Origin: Cepaea nemoralis
Taxonomy: Eukaryota; Mollusca; Gastropoda; Stylommatophora; Helicidae
Assembly (NCBI GenBank): GCA_014155875.1
Contig: JACEFZ010013499.1
Coordinates: 1 to 64,000, forward strand
Length of the DNA stretch: 64,000 bases
Direction: 5' to 3'
The translations under genes and the position numbers were made by a program. Under the pieces are notes generated by a model that ran no database searches, was not told the origin of the DNA, and saw only the letters and a program-made list of their open reading frames with translations. Below, in pieces: positions 10,097 to 20,045 of this stretch; position 1 is the first letter of the stretch; each line of letters starts with the position of its first letter.

Positions 10097-11468
10097 GGGT
10101 ACTTCAATGAAAGATGCCATCTTTCATTCATGATGTATGTATATACTGGGGTAGTGTTGATTTCATGTCAGAGACTACTATTTCCCAGTGTTATGCATGA
10201 AAATACATATAAGGCATAGAAATATATACAAAAAAAAAATGTAAGTTGCATCGAAATGACAAATGAAGTACAATTTTTAACACAATTCAGGTTTCATCCC
10301 CCTGATGCCTGGTTACCTTCATTGCAATAATACCCAGTCAGATCAGTAGTTCCAGCTTCACGCATCTACCTCGCAGCCATTTTGAAAAAAACGTAATAAT
10401 ATGCTTGTTTTGCAACAACCATCTAGGCCAGACTGAAATACGGCTTTGTGTTAGTCGTATTAAACACTTAAACTCTGCCCTTATTTGGTCAGGAGCTCTT
10501 ATGTTGGTTTGCAATGTTGGCAGCTCTATGACATGCTTGGTGGACGCCTACCTGATGTGCCAATCATTTGAGCAACAAAATGTCTATCTATACAATACAC
10601 ATTAATGAATATGTTTCAAATTATGGCCCTTGATGTAATTCACAAATGCAAGGGAAGTAATTTTGACATTTAAGAAATTTCATACATTACAATACTAATT
10701 TAATTTCTTAGCGTCATTGCTTGACGTTTCTTCATATTTAACGAGAAAAAGTCGGTAATATGAATAGATTAATCAAGATATGATTCTAAGATTACACTAA
10801 TCAAAATAAATAAGTACCTAATTGGTATATTATATTTTATAGATTCGAAAGGATTTTACAAGTGTCATAAATTTTTGGAAATTTGTACATAGTCTGCTAA
10901 TTTTGCTATACTTTTTACATTATATTGGAAATACAAATGAAACAAAAATTTTGGTTGTTGTTACATTTTCTGAATACAAATGATCCGGTTTTATTTCGGA
11001 ACAGATAGTAGAATGTTCTCACAGTTCTTGTCTGATGTTATAGTATGACAACGGATTATGATGGAATGTTCTTATTTCCGATGTGTTCACACGTCGAACA
11101 ATTTGGATCACATTTGCTGTAGAGGTGATGTAGGAGTCAATGTTCGGTCTACATTTGCACATGTTAAAATATCACGGTGAACAAAAATCACCCACAAATG
11201 TCACAATAGTAAAGTTCGCTTCTGATAATTGGTTAAGCGTTTGTGACACTGTTGTTGGTGTCTATATACACTTAATATCGTTCTCATTCTAGCACACACT
11301 ACACAATTATACTACACTCATTACATGACTTGATTAAAATAAGTATATTATACATGTCGGTATGCAAACCGTATCACAATTTTGATTATTGACCTTACAC
11401 AGTAGGTGAATGGAAAAATTCACACATTGGTGGCTGTGTTGGGCTGAGTGTAATATTACACAGTGCAC
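10097..11468 (-). other. Non-coding 3' region of the LTR element
   Basis: About 1.4 kb between the RNase H stop and the polypurine tract. It is AT-rich with no minus-strand frame of useful length, so no env gene is supported. Confidence 0.7.
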
Positions 11469-12164
11469 TCAGACATTGCTTACTGGGTCTGTCGGACAAC
11501 GGGACAAAAGGTCGGCGATTGTATTCATTCTGCCGGGAATATGGCGAACTTCAAAACTGAAATTCTGAAGCTTTAAGGACCAGCGAGCAATCATGTTATT
11601 TGATGGTACTGCAGAATTGATATACCTTAATGGACTGTTGTCAGTTTCGATGATAAAGTGACGTCCTAGAAGATATTTGGACAGCTTTGTTACACTTTCT
11701 ACTAAGGCCAATGCCTCCAATTGCGGAATGGACCAGGCCCGCTCTCGGGGTCTTAGTTTTCTTGATAGAAAACAGACGGGATGCAAGATGTCGTTGTATT
11801 CCTGCAAAAGGACTGCACCGATCGCAATGGAGCTAGCATCTGTTCTCAATCTGAAAGGTAAACGAATGTTGGGCAATTTAAGGATGAGATTAGGTGTATT
11901 CTTATCAGAAAAATGTGCCAAAACTTTATCAAATGCATTTCGTAGGCATTCATCGTTTACAACTTTTTCGGGTTTATTCTTGGTTAGTAAATTAGAAAAA
12001 ACCTCAGTTAGCTCTGAAAAATCAGGAATAAAGTTTCTGTAATAATTAATAAGTCCCAGCAAACTGCGGACTTGTTTCTTATTTGTTGGAAGTGACAGTT
12101 TTAGAATTTTCGAGACAATTTTGTTGTCTGTCATGACAAAGCCATTGGATATTCTGTACCCCAA
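11469..12164 (-). CDS. Retrotransposon RT thumb/connection and RNase H frame
   Basis: A 231-residue frame that continues the RT. GYRISNGF at the start is the end of the RT palm/thumb region, and PTNKKQVRSLLGLINYYRNF follows. RNase H shows RTDASSIAIGAVLLQ (first Asp), WSIPQLEALALVE (Glu) and FIIETDNSPLRYI (second Asp), then HIPGRMNTIADLLSR near the end. It removes RNA from the RNA:DNA hybrid during reverse transcription. It overlaps the upstream frame at 12131-12164 in a different register, so the junction is a frame break and not a designed start. Confidence 0.93.
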   Translation of the reverse strand: MGYRISNGFVMTDNKIVSKILKLSLPTNKKQVRSLLGLINYYRNFIPDFSELTEVFSNLLTKNKPEKVVNDECLRNAFDKVLAHFSDKNTPNLILKLPNIRLPFRLRTDASSIAIGAVLLQEYNDILHPVCFLSRKLRPRERAWSIPQLEALALVESVTKLSKYLLGRHFIIETDNSPLRYINSAVPSNNMIARWSLKLQNFSFEVRHIPGRMNTIADLLSRCPTDPVSNV

Positions 12165-13183
12165 AATGATATCTCTTGGTAAGCCATGCTCACCTTTGAA
12201 GGCTTCACTGTCAGTCCGTGCTGTCTGATACGTTCTAGTGTCTGTTCCAATATCTTTATATGTTCCGTCATTGTCTCTGTATGGACACAGATGTCGTCAA
12301 TATAGGAAACTATATTAGGGATGTCAGATAGGAGGAGTCGTGTCATGCGTACAAATGTGGCTGGGGCATTGACTAGCCCAAATGGAAGTTTGCACCATTC
12401 GTACAGTCCCCAAGGCGTGGCGAAAGCTGTTAGATGTCTGCTGTCTTCATGTACAGCAATCTGCCAGTAACCTTTAGCCATGTCAAGGGTCGTGAAGAAC
12501 TTAGCGTCAGTCAGTTCTGTCAGAAGATCGTCCGTATTTGCCATTGGTTCAAGATCTAAAACAGTTATTTTGTTCAGTTTTCTGTAATCTATGCAAAGTC
12601 GTATTGTGTTGTCCTTTTTCCGTACAATGACCATGGGTGAAGAGAAGTCTGATAGGGATCGTCTGATGATGTTGTTTTTTTCTAAGCTGATGATTTCCTG
12701 ATGTAGTTGTTCCTTGTAATGTAATGGTATGGTGTATGGTCTGCATCTTATGGGTGTGTTTGATGTGAGTGTGATGTGATGCTGTACTAACTCTGTTTGT
12801 CCTGGGTTGTCTGAAAAGATGGTGTTGTACTCTTGTATCAACTGTTTGCAACTGTTTGTCTCTGCTTGACTTAGGTTTGGATTGATCTTAATCTCTTTCA
12901 AGCAGTTTGTCGTGTCTAATGTAGGTGTTGGAATCTCGTCGCTAGAATCGTCATCTTCGTGATCTATTATCACGGTGCAAGCTGTCGTATCGTCTTGTTC
13001 GTTGTCTCTGTTGAAGTATGGTCTTAGCATATTGATGTGAAATATTTTGTGTTTGTCTTTTATCAGGATTTCGTAGTCAACAGGAGAGATTTGTCTTGTC
13101 ACTTTAAAAGGTCCCTGCCAAGAATCTGTCAGTAGCTGTCTGTCACTAGGTAGTAGTAGTAGTACGTCCTGTCCAGCTGTCAA
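12131..13183 (-). CDS. Retrotransposon integrase C-terminal module and reverse transcriptase frame
   Basis: A 350-codon frame that first shows at a TTG codon but is open from about 13249, so the TTG is not a meaningful start. Residues 1-60 hold the integrase C-terminal GPY/F module (WQGPFKV, then HINMLRPYF). An acidic linker follows, then RT: RLCIDYRKLNK, TLDMAKGYWQIAV, LPFGLVNAPATF and the catalytic YIDD at residues 294-297. RT copies the element RNA into DNA. It ends at a frame break near 12160 in the middle of the RT domain. It overlaps the upstream gag-integrase frame in 13188-13249. Confidence 0.95.
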   Translation of the reverse strand: MTAGQDVLLLLPSDRQLLTDSWQGPFKVTRQISPVDYEILIKDKHKIFHINMLRPYFNRDNEQDDTTACTVIIDHEDDDSSDEIPTPTLDTTNCLKEIKINPNLSQAETNSCKQLIQEYNTIFSDNPGQTELVQHHITLTSNTPIRCRPYTIPLHYKEQLHQEIISLEKNNIIRRSLSDFSSPMVIVRKKDNTIRLCIDYRKLNKITVLDLEPMANTDDLLTELTDAKFFTTLDMAKGYWQIAVHEDSRHLTAFATPWGLYEWCKLPFGLVNAPATFVRMTRLLLSDIPNIVSYIDDICVHTETMTEHIKILEQTLERIRQHGLTVKPSKVSMAYQEISFWGTEYPMALS

Positions 13184-13185
13184 TG

Positions 13186-16100
13186 TTATAGTCCTGTTAC
13201 CTTTGTCTGCGTATGTCTGTAAGTAGCACCAGATAGTTTTAGTGCACTTTTAGCAATTTCACATGATTTCATTATCCTTTCACGCAATGATGTTACATAC
13301 AGAAATGATGATATGGGTTTCAATACTGGAGTGGACTCAGTTAACATTTGGTGATAAATTGTTAATGGGCCGCGTGGTTTGGCACCATAGATGAGTTCAA
13401 AAGGAGAGAAACCGGTACTAGAATGTGGTACCTCGCGATAAGCAAAAAGGACAGCTGGTAAGTATAGATCCCAGTTATTGGGGTGATCTTGAGTTACTTT
13501 GGCTAGCATGTGCTTCAGATCCCCATTAAGCTTTTCTATTATCCCGCTCGAGTGAGGATGATAGGGGCTATTGAAGACTTGCTTCACTCCTAACATTTTA
13601 GTGAAAGCTTGAGTGGATGCGGCGATAAATTGAGTGCCTCTATCAGACTGGATCGTATCTGGAAACCCAATTCTGGAGAAAATATGGAAGAACACTTCCA
13701 TGATATCGTTGGCAGTAATGTTCTTTAACGGAATCGCTTCTGGCCAGCGACTACATTGATCAATAATTGTTAGTATATATTTATTCCCTCTAGTTGTTGT
13801 ATGACTAAGAGGGCCCACAATGTCAACTAATAATTTTTCAAAAGGTCGACTGGCTAAGTCAGTGACTTGTAACTTTGCCTGTGGGTGTTTACCTTTCTTT
13901 ACCAGTTTCTGGCATGTATCACAACTTCTGCAATATGTTTTTATGTCATTACAGAATTTTGGCCAATGAAACTGTGTCAATAGTCTTGACCTGGTTTTAA
14001 CATATGCCATATGACCTGCAAAAGGTATATCGTGAGCAAGATGTAAAGCTTGCTTGCGATACGTAATTGGTAACACAGTTTGCTTTGTTGTAATGTCACC
14101 TTTGGTGTAGTACCTGGTGAGTATATCATTGTATAAAGCAAAATGCCATTTAGCATTTTTCGTTACTCTTGGCTTTTTGCCGATCAGGTCAAAATACTTT
14201 GACAGTGAAGGATCAGCTTTTTGAGCTGTTATGAATGTTTCCTTCATCGAGTCACTAGGTGGTACTTCTGGGCTAAGCATTTGAATAGCCTCAGTTTGGT
14301 TACTATCATCTTGCACTCTAGCAGTAGCTCTTGTTACTGCGTTCACACACTCAATGACATCAGATGATGATGGAATGATATCGTCAATGATGTGATGAGA
14401 ACTTAGTGCTGCGTTAGCTAACATACATTCAACTGGTGATATGACATTTTCAATGACATTTGGTGGTGATGTGTTATCATTAATACATAGTGATGTTATG
14501 TCATAGTTATGATGTTTGTCATTCACTTCCGGTAAATTCCCGATGATTATATCGCACACTGGGTTTGTAAGTGCTGCGACTTTTACTTTACCTGTGAGGA
14601 ATGGTGTTTCGATGTATGCCCAAGCTAATGGATATTTTTCAATGTTGCCTGAAAATGTTCTACATGTGATGTGTCTACCTGTGTAGTCTGTAGGTGTTAT
14701 GAATGTTGTTTTCAGGCCAATAAGTGTACTCCCGGTGTCGCGAAGTACTGCAGCAAACTTGCCATTAACATAACCGTGATAGATGTCTAACTTGCCTTTT
14801 GAGTCTATTACTAAGTTACCTTCCTCATTAGCAATAGGGATGGCGTGCCCGCATGTTAAGATACCATTTTCAAAGAATGTATTACAGACAGTGCATGTGT
14901 TGGAACTAAATACGTCACAAGCCTGTGCTGCATGTACAGGATGTTTTTCTGTATTTTCGTCTTCTGACGCTGAACTATCGAACAAGGCGGCATTGGCTTT
15001 GTTGGTCATATGCCTGCCTTTACAATCCATGCGATGGTGACCGTATGCCTTGCAGAGAAAACATTTTCGTAAGCTTTTGAACGATTTACGTTCTCTGTCT
15101 TGTCTGTTTACCATATTTTGCAAGTATGTTTGGTACCCTGGGTTTTTATCGCACATATCGTTCAAATAATGAGACATTTTACAATGAACACAGTGTCTAA
15201 ACTTTTCAGAGGTAGGCCTGTTTGGTTTTTGCCTACTATAGTTTTTCTCATAGTTGGCAGCTGCTACCCAGTTACTGTCAGTAGCTTCAGTGGCAAAACA
15301 CTGTTTATTTGCCGTATAATAGGCCGACCCACGTCTTTCCATTTCTTCCACACATGTGCATTCATTCTCTTGCAAGAACTTAGAAAAAGATGTTGGGATA
15401 GAAGAAATAACCTTATCTCGAATAATGAGATCTTCTAATTTATCATAATTTTTGTTAATTTTGGCTGATGAAGTCCATTTGCTGAAAATGTCTCGGACTA
15501 AACAGAGGTAGTCAGAGAACGTTTGAGTTGACTTTGGACTCAGTTTACTAAATTGTTCTCTGTACCCTGCTTCATCTAGCATGAAATGTGCCATTATTTT
15601 TGATTTAATGTAATGGTACTCTTTCCTGAGTTCTTTGGGGATGGTTTCAATGACTTTCAAAGGTTCCCCAGAAAGACTCCTCATATATAAAATATTCCAT
15701 TCTGAAAGTGGAACTTGGTAGTGTTCCATTAAAGTCTCAAAATTTTGGGTGAAGGCTGCTATGCAGTCACCTGAGGTATAGTTACGAACGATACCTTGGT
15801 ACTTTTTATACTGGTTTTCTTTTTCCAGTCTTTCAGATTTCTTTGACTCTTTATTCATTGCAGTCTCAGTGTCCAGTTGTTTCATTTTCAACTGTAGTTC
15901 AAGTTCTTCCCTTTTGCTCTGAGCTGCTATTTCTGCTTTCTTAAGTTCACTGTCTATCTCAGATTGCTTTGTCTTTGCAGCCATTTCTATCTCTGCCTGT
16001 TTCAAGGCTGTTTCTGCCTCTGCTTGTTTGGCAGCTTTTTCAATCTCTGCCTGTTTCAAGGCTGTTTCTGCCTCAGCTTGTTTTGCAGCCATTTCTGCTT

Positions 16101-16236
16101 GTTTTAGAGCTCTTTCTGCTGCTCTATCTTCGCGTTCACAGTACTCAGCGTATTTCTTCTCACTCCATTGTGTTAATTCATCACCTTCCAACTTTAATTT
16201 TAAACCCATATCGATGAAATCAAATAATGTCGACAT
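13186..16236 (-). CDS. Retrotransposon gag-protease-integrase polyprotein
   Basis: A 1016-residue frame. Residues 20-140 are Ala/Glu/Lys/Gln-rich with repeats like KQAEAETALKQAEIE and should be coiled coil. Residues 145-330 resemble gag capsid. A zinc knuckle of the form CX2CX4HX4C (CFLCKAYGHHRMDC) is at about 391-404, preceded by another Cys/His cluster. The aspartic protease motif DTGS is at 500-503. Integrase follows: the zinc-binding H735, H742, C772 and C775, then the catalytic triad D805, D865 and E901, with exactly 35 residues between the last two. The frame stops at 13186-13188 before the integrase C-terminal module, which is encoded in the next register. The start Met is the first in frame after an 859-bp leader. 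Confidence 0.95.
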   Translation of the reverse strand: MSTLFDFIDMGLKLKLEGDELTQWSEKKYAEYCEREDRAAERALKQAEMAAKQAEAETALKQAEIEKAAKQAEAETALKQAEIEMAAKTKQSEIDSELKKAEIAAQSKREELELQLKMKQLDTETAMNKESKKSERLEKENQYKKYQGIVRNYTSGDCIAAFTQNFETLMEHYQVPLSEWNILYMRSLSGEPLKVIETIPKELRKEYHYIKSKIMAHFMLDEAGYREQFSKLSPKSTQTFSDYLCLVRDIFSKWTSSAKINKNYDKLEDLIIRDKVISSIPTSFSKFLQENECTCVEEMERRGSAYYTANKQCFATEATDSNWVAAANYEKNYSRQKPNRPTSEKFRHCVHCKMSHYLNDMCDKNPGYQTYLQNMVNRQDRERKSFKSLRKCFLCKAYGHHRMDCKGRHMTNKANAALFDSSASEDENTEKHPVHAAQACDVFSSNTCTVCNTFFENGILTCGHAIPIANEEGNLVIDSKGKLDIYHGYVNGKFAAVLRDTGSTLIGLKTTFITPTDYTGRHITCRTFSGNIEKYPLAWAYIETPFLTGKVKVAALTNPVCDIIIGNLPEVNDKHHNYDITSLCINDNTSPPNVIENVISPVECMLANAALSSHHIIDDIIPSSSDVIECVNAVTRATARVQDDSNQTEAIQMLSPEVPPSDSMKETFITAQKADPSLSKYFDLIGKKPRVTKNAKWHFALYNDILTRYYTKGDITTKQTVLPITYRKQALHLAHDIPFAGHMAYVKTRSRLLTQFHWPKFCNDIKTYCRSCDTCQKLVKKGKHPQAKLQVTDLASRPFEKLLVDIVGPLSHTTTRGNKYILTIIDQCSRWPEAIPLKNITANDIMEVFFHIFSRIGFPDTIQSDRGTQFIAASTQAFTKMLGVKQVFNSPYHPHSSGIIEKLNGDLKHMLAKVTQDHPNNWDLYLPAVLFAYREVPHSSTGFSPFELIYGAKPRGPLTIYHQMLTESTPVLKPISSFLYVTSLRERIMKSCEIAKSALKLSGATYRHTQTKVTGL

Positions 16237-17073
16237 GATGGAGAAAATATGTCACTGAAAATCAATCACACAAAATATATTGTAAATGGTTAGTAGAAAA
16301 ACAACTTACAATTGATTTGACTATACGATGCGTGCCCACTAATGCATACGTAAAGTTAGAGTGAAGAAAAATATACTCAAGTGCCCTTGGATATGATGAC
16401 GAAAGGTTGGGCAACCGGGCTAGGAAAACTGTAGGGTTGTACTTCGGAACTACTAATGACCTCTACGGCAGGGTTATGGATGGTACGCAAAAACCTGCTT
16501 TGTTTTTGGAGAGAAATAAGTTAGCGTGTGTTTGTTGGTGTGTGCCTGTAAGTCACTAAGTGTTGATTAGGTTTGAGTGGCGTTGAGTATAATTGTATGT
16601 CGTAAATTTGTCGTCAACAGTGTTTCTTTCAACAGAAGTTACACTCTTTCCAAAACTCTTTGCGTTCCACAAACTCAATACACAACAACAATCTATCTGT
16701 ATTTGAACACTCAATAACATTGATGACACATCACTTACATCAAGATGACATTCAGTAAGGACAAAGACATCAAGTTTACAAGATGGCGACAAGGTCAAAA
16801 TGGTGGCAAAATCACAAGGTTGACAAGGTCAAACGGTGACAAGTTTTACGAATTACAAATGTTTTACACGTTTACAGGATCAAACAATATGTACTGTACA
16901 TTTACTAATGATGTTAAACATATTTAGACAATGTAGTAATGGATCACACTGAGACTTTTCCGATCACATATACATCACTATAACCTTGACAAATTTTACA
17001 AGTACAAGAATTATAGTTTTAAATCACAAAGACGAACAACACACGTCTAAATATATTAGGTTCTTAAATAATG
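16237..17073 (-). other. 5' leader of the LTR element
   Basis: Untranslated region between the primer site and the gag start. It has no long frame. It should hold packaging and translation signals, but none is identifiable by eye. Confidence 0.6.
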
Positions 17074-17091
17074 ACGAGCAACCCACGTCCA
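17074..17091 (-). promoter_or_regulatory. Candidate tRNA primer-binding site
   Basis: On the minus strand, 4 nt after the 5' LTR ends, TGGACGTGGGTTGCTCG begins with TGG, as required to pair with a tRNA 3' CCA end. The tRNA identity is not determined. Confidence 0.6.
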
Positions 17092-17095
17092 CACA

Positions 17096-17535
17096 TGTCA
17101 GGATCTTATATTAGGCTCGTTGGCTAACACATGTGAGACAGTACAAGTACAAACGTTATTCGACGTAAGACACAGCAACACAAGTTCTATGGATTTATTA
17201 CCACAATAAATACATAACAATAGTTACAGCAATGTACAACATATAACAACTCACTACCACAATACAGCTCATAGGTCTGACGCTCACAATATCAGTCGTT
17301 CAGCTCACAACCACGGAGATTCACACAACGCCTTGCTCTCGACACACACGTCCGTTCAGATGTCCAGTCGCAGCGTGGTCTGAGATTATCACACACACTG
17401 CCCACTGCCTCAGGTGGGGTCACGTGGCTTTGCGTCGTTTGTCGTCAGCGCTGGTCGCGTGTCAGGTAAGAAACTTGCCAGCCGACAACTCTTGTCCGCC
17501 GGGTGCCGTAACGATGTTGCTGCTAGGCTCTGACA
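17096..17535 (-). repeat. 5' LTR (440 bp)
   Basis: Matches the LTR at 9649-10088. In minus-strand orientation it carries the promoter of the element. I do not see an unambiguous TATA box. Confidence 0.97.
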
Positions 17536-17540
17536 ACAGG
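17536..17540. repeat. 5-bp target duplication, right copy (ACAGG)
   Basis: Pairs with 9644-9648. Confidence 0.95.
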
Positions 17541-17864
17541 GCATAACTCGATATGAAACAGAAAAAGGGTTCTTGGGTACATATACAGCAACAATGACTG
17601 ACTAGGCAGACTGCTCATAGGCACAATAAGAGATTAAATAATTTATGATGAATATAATAAGTATCACAGGCACAAAAATGATGCAGTTATTCAATATAAA
17701 GTAAGAAATGCACTTACATGTTCAGTGATACATTTCCTTACTAGACATAAGGTGGAATGTAATGTGCTGTATTTCCTTCATTAACATCTTCAGTTCTGGA
17801 ATGTTCCCCAGCAGATTATCATAGGGGAAATAACTATGAACAATCAACAGTGTATTATTGCCAA
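17541..17864. other. Unassigned sequence
   Basis: AT-rich sequence with no motif recognised. Confidence 0.3.
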
Positions 17865-18130
17865 ATACACAGGGAGCCACAGTTAGTGCACTTGACTGCC
17901 AAGAAAATGGTTCGGGTTCAATACCCATCCGAGACAGTATTATTGTTGACCAAACAATGTGGCTCCAGGGCTGATCACTCAACAAAATGAGAACCAGACA
18001 ATTTTCAAAATTTCCTGAGAATTGTCCTGGGAAGGAAAGGATGATAGGAGGACAACTGGCTACTCTCTCCTCCTATGTCATGACCTAGAATAGGTGAAAG
18101 TCTTACACTTCACATTCCAACTGCAGTATC
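17865..18130 (+). mobile_element. tRNA-derived SINE (single copy family here)
   Basis: The head GGGAGCCACAGTTAGTGCAC has an A-box-like portion, and a B-box-like GGGTTCAATACCC lies near 17915. A body of about 200 bp follows. I see no second full copy in the window. Confidence 0.6.
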
Positions 18131-18404
18131 TGCTATGTGACTACCTTGACCTTTTTTAAGATACACAGTGGCCACTGGGAAAGCCAGATTTCTTTAGCGT
18201 GCTCAGACCAAATGTGAAAAGTATGAACACATTACGTGATGGTTGAGATTCAAGGGGAAGAGTCAATCACATATTATGCATAGTTTGGGACTGACAAAGT
18301 AAAAAAAAGATGTGTCAAATTGCAAGCAGGGTAAACTGTTCTCTTGTATAAAGTAAAAGCTGCTTGTATCAAATATATTGTTGCAGTAATTTCTGTAAAG
18401 TGGG

Positions 18405-18408
18405 AGGG

Positions 18409-18450
<42 letters not shown>

Positions 18451-18560
18451 GGTGAGAGAGGGAAGAAGAGAGGGAGAGAGAGAGAGAGAGAGGGAAGAAG
18501 AGAGAGAGGGAAGAAGAGGGAGAGAGAGAGGGAAGAAGAGAGAGAGGGAGAGAGAGATAA
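18405..18560 (+). repeat. (GA)n purine repeat
   Basis: A run of GAGA broken by GGAAGAAGA modules. Reading frames through it are artefacts. A shorter GA patch follows at 18618-18675. Confidence 0.95.
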
Positions 18561-18699
18561 CAAAGTACATTTTCAAAGGGTTAAGAATTGAACATTCTGT
18601 CCTTATATCACTCTCATGGAGAGAAAGAGAGAGAGAGTAGGAAAGGAACAAAGATAGAGTGGAGGAGAGAGAGGAACCCAAGACTGCAGAAAAAGAGGC

Positions 18700-18795
18700 A
18701 CCTGTGTATTTCTAAGGCCCATAAAGGAAACAAAGAATAGTAACACTGTAACCTAGCATGCACGTTGTAAGAGGTGACTAAGCTGGGTCGATGTG
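18700..18795 (+). repeat. Dispersed repeat H
   Basis: GGCCCATAAAGGAAACAAAGAATAG-like start, then GTAACCTAGCATGC. Related copies are at 56925-57010 (minus) and 57680-57790 (plus). Its nature is unknown, possibly the 3' part of a SINE. Confidence 0.55.
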
Positions 18796-18930
18796 AGACT
18801 GGATGTCTTATCCATATAAGTTGATTTATTGGTTGTTTCGGGATTTGAAATTTAAATATTGAGCACAACCCACCACTGGCAACGCTGATCGTATTCTGGT
18901 ACGAACCTAAGGCCTTATCCATATAAAACT
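18796..18930 (-). repeat. Dispersed repeat K
   Basis: Contains GGTTGTTTCGGGATTTGAA and CAACCCACCACTGGCAACG. It matches 47955-48065 in the opposite orientation. Probably a SINE piece. Confidence 0.5.
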
Positions 18931-18974
18931 AAAACCCAACCAGCCATGAGACTTTTTTTGGCTTAGGGCCTACC

Positions 18975-18982
18975 CTCTACTG
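18975..18982. repeat. 8-bp target duplication, left (CTCTACTG)
   Basis: Repeated at 19477-19484 on the other side of the MITE. Confidence 0.9.
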
Positions 18983-19476
18983 CAGTGTTTCCCAACGTGG
19001 GGCCCACGCCCCATAGGGGGGCAATTTGACTGTTAAGGGGGGCAATTCGAAAATGGAAGAAATCGGCTGAATATAACAAAACGGGGAGACTTGAGACTGA
19101 AGTTAACTAAATTGGAACCTGACATAAGATCTCTTTGCAGCAAGCACCAAGCGCAAGGATCTCACTAAATTTAAATAATAAATAATTACTAATAATTAAA
19201 ATAATATAGAAAAATCTTTCATTAAAATTATTTTGTACTGGAATTTCAGTTCTCCATTATATGTTTTGAAAATTTACTTACTGTGTTTGCTCAATAATTA
19301 CCTAGTGATTTCTTCCTAAAACCTTCATTCAAGTTTCTTTAGTGAAAATTTCAATTTTTGAATATTAAAAATAATGTATATGTTGGGGGAGGGGGGCGTG
19401 GGGCGGGGGAGGGGGGCAATATGAATTTTAGAAAGGCTTAAGTGGGGCATGGCACAAAAAAGGTTGGGAAACACTG
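18983..19476. mobile_element. hAT-type MITE (494 bp)
   Basis: Terminal inverted repeats of 14 bp, CAGTGTTTCCCAAC, are perfect at both ends, and an 8-bp duplication CTCTACTG flanks them. Both fit the hAT superfamily. There is no transposase frame, so it is non-autonomous. The subterminal parts are G-rich (GGGGGGCAATTTG left, GGGGGGCAATATG right) and the centre is AT-rich. Confidence 0.92.
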
Positions 19477-19484
19477 CTCTACTG
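19477..19484. repeat. 8-bp target duplication, right (CTCTACTG)
   Basis: Pairs with 18975-18982. Confidence 0.9.
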
Positions 19485-20045
19485 TGAGATGAAAGGAAGC
19501 AGAAGAAGAATAGGAAGAAAGAGAGCGGAGAGTACAGAGAACATCATACAGGGAGAGGGAGGAAGAGAGCCGGTCAGAGATGGAGAAATAAAATCAGATG
19601 CACAGAAGGGTGGGAGGTGGGTGAGAAAGAAAGTTACTCTTTACATTTTTAAGTTAAATTCTCTCTGTGTGCCCACATTTGTGGAAACATGCCCTGTGTG
19701 TTTTGTCCTTCCCTTGTAATTGTACACACATTCGGCGTGGCTTGAGAAGTGTGTTATATACTCTTCAATTTGTTCATACATTCACATAATCAACCTGTTT
19801 ACACTTAACATCAATGAAATAAAAACAGGAAACAATAAAAGTAGTACATATTACCAAAAATATAAAATGTAATACAGAACACAGCAAGTAATATCTGAAA
19901 GCTGACAACTGCATTGTTCTCACAACTTTATATCACAACCAATCTTACAAATGTCTCATCTGAAGCAGCAGGTCATCGCTGATTGTCACTCTCATCACAG
20001 TGCTCTGGAAAACACTCCATCTCTTGTCATTTCTCCCACCTCATG
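19485..20045. other. Unassigned sequence
   Basis: A purine-rich patch at 19485-19635, then AT-rich sequence. No gene is recognised. Confidence 0.3.

Larger units (their letters stand above)
9649..17535 (-). mobile_element. Full-length Ty3/gypsy-type LTR retrotransposon with integrase upstream of RT (Gmr1-like order)
   Basis: A 7887-bp element flanked by ACAGG duplications. The 440-bp LTRs start TGTCAG and end CTGACA and look identical throughout by eye, so insertion is recent. Transcription order on the minus strand is 5' LTR (17535-17096), primer site, leader, gag with zinc knuckle, protease (DTGS), integrase (H2C2 then D,D-35-E), integrase C-terminal GPF module, reverse transcriptase (YIDD), RNase H, a non-coding stretch, a polypurine tract and the 3' LTR. 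RT and integrase sequence style (including GPF) is Ty3/gypsy. The protease-integrase-RT order is that of Ty1/copia and is known in Ty3/gypsy from the Gmr1 clade. Two frame breaks divide pol. No env-like frame is visible. Confidence 0.97.

Noticed and set aside
10405..10605. env or accessory gene of the LTR element
   Set aside because: The only frame is short, on the wrong strand and without a signal peptide or membrane segment.
11677..12042. Plus-strand 121-codon frame
   Set aside because: Shadow of the RNase H frame on the minus strand. The same applies to 14783-15438 and 15969-16258 opposite gag.
12549..12851. 100-codon minus-strand frame inside RT
   Set aside because: Alternative register of the RT coding sequence with no domain.
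13188..13249. Programmed -1 frameshift site between integrase and RT
   Set aside because: No X XXY YYZ heptamer or obvious downstream structure is visible; a one-base loss is simpler. Kept open as a check in the findings.
18344..18640. Arg/Glu-rich frames in GA repeats
   Set aside because: Low-complexity artefacts. The same applies to 59528-59807 and 54669-55151.
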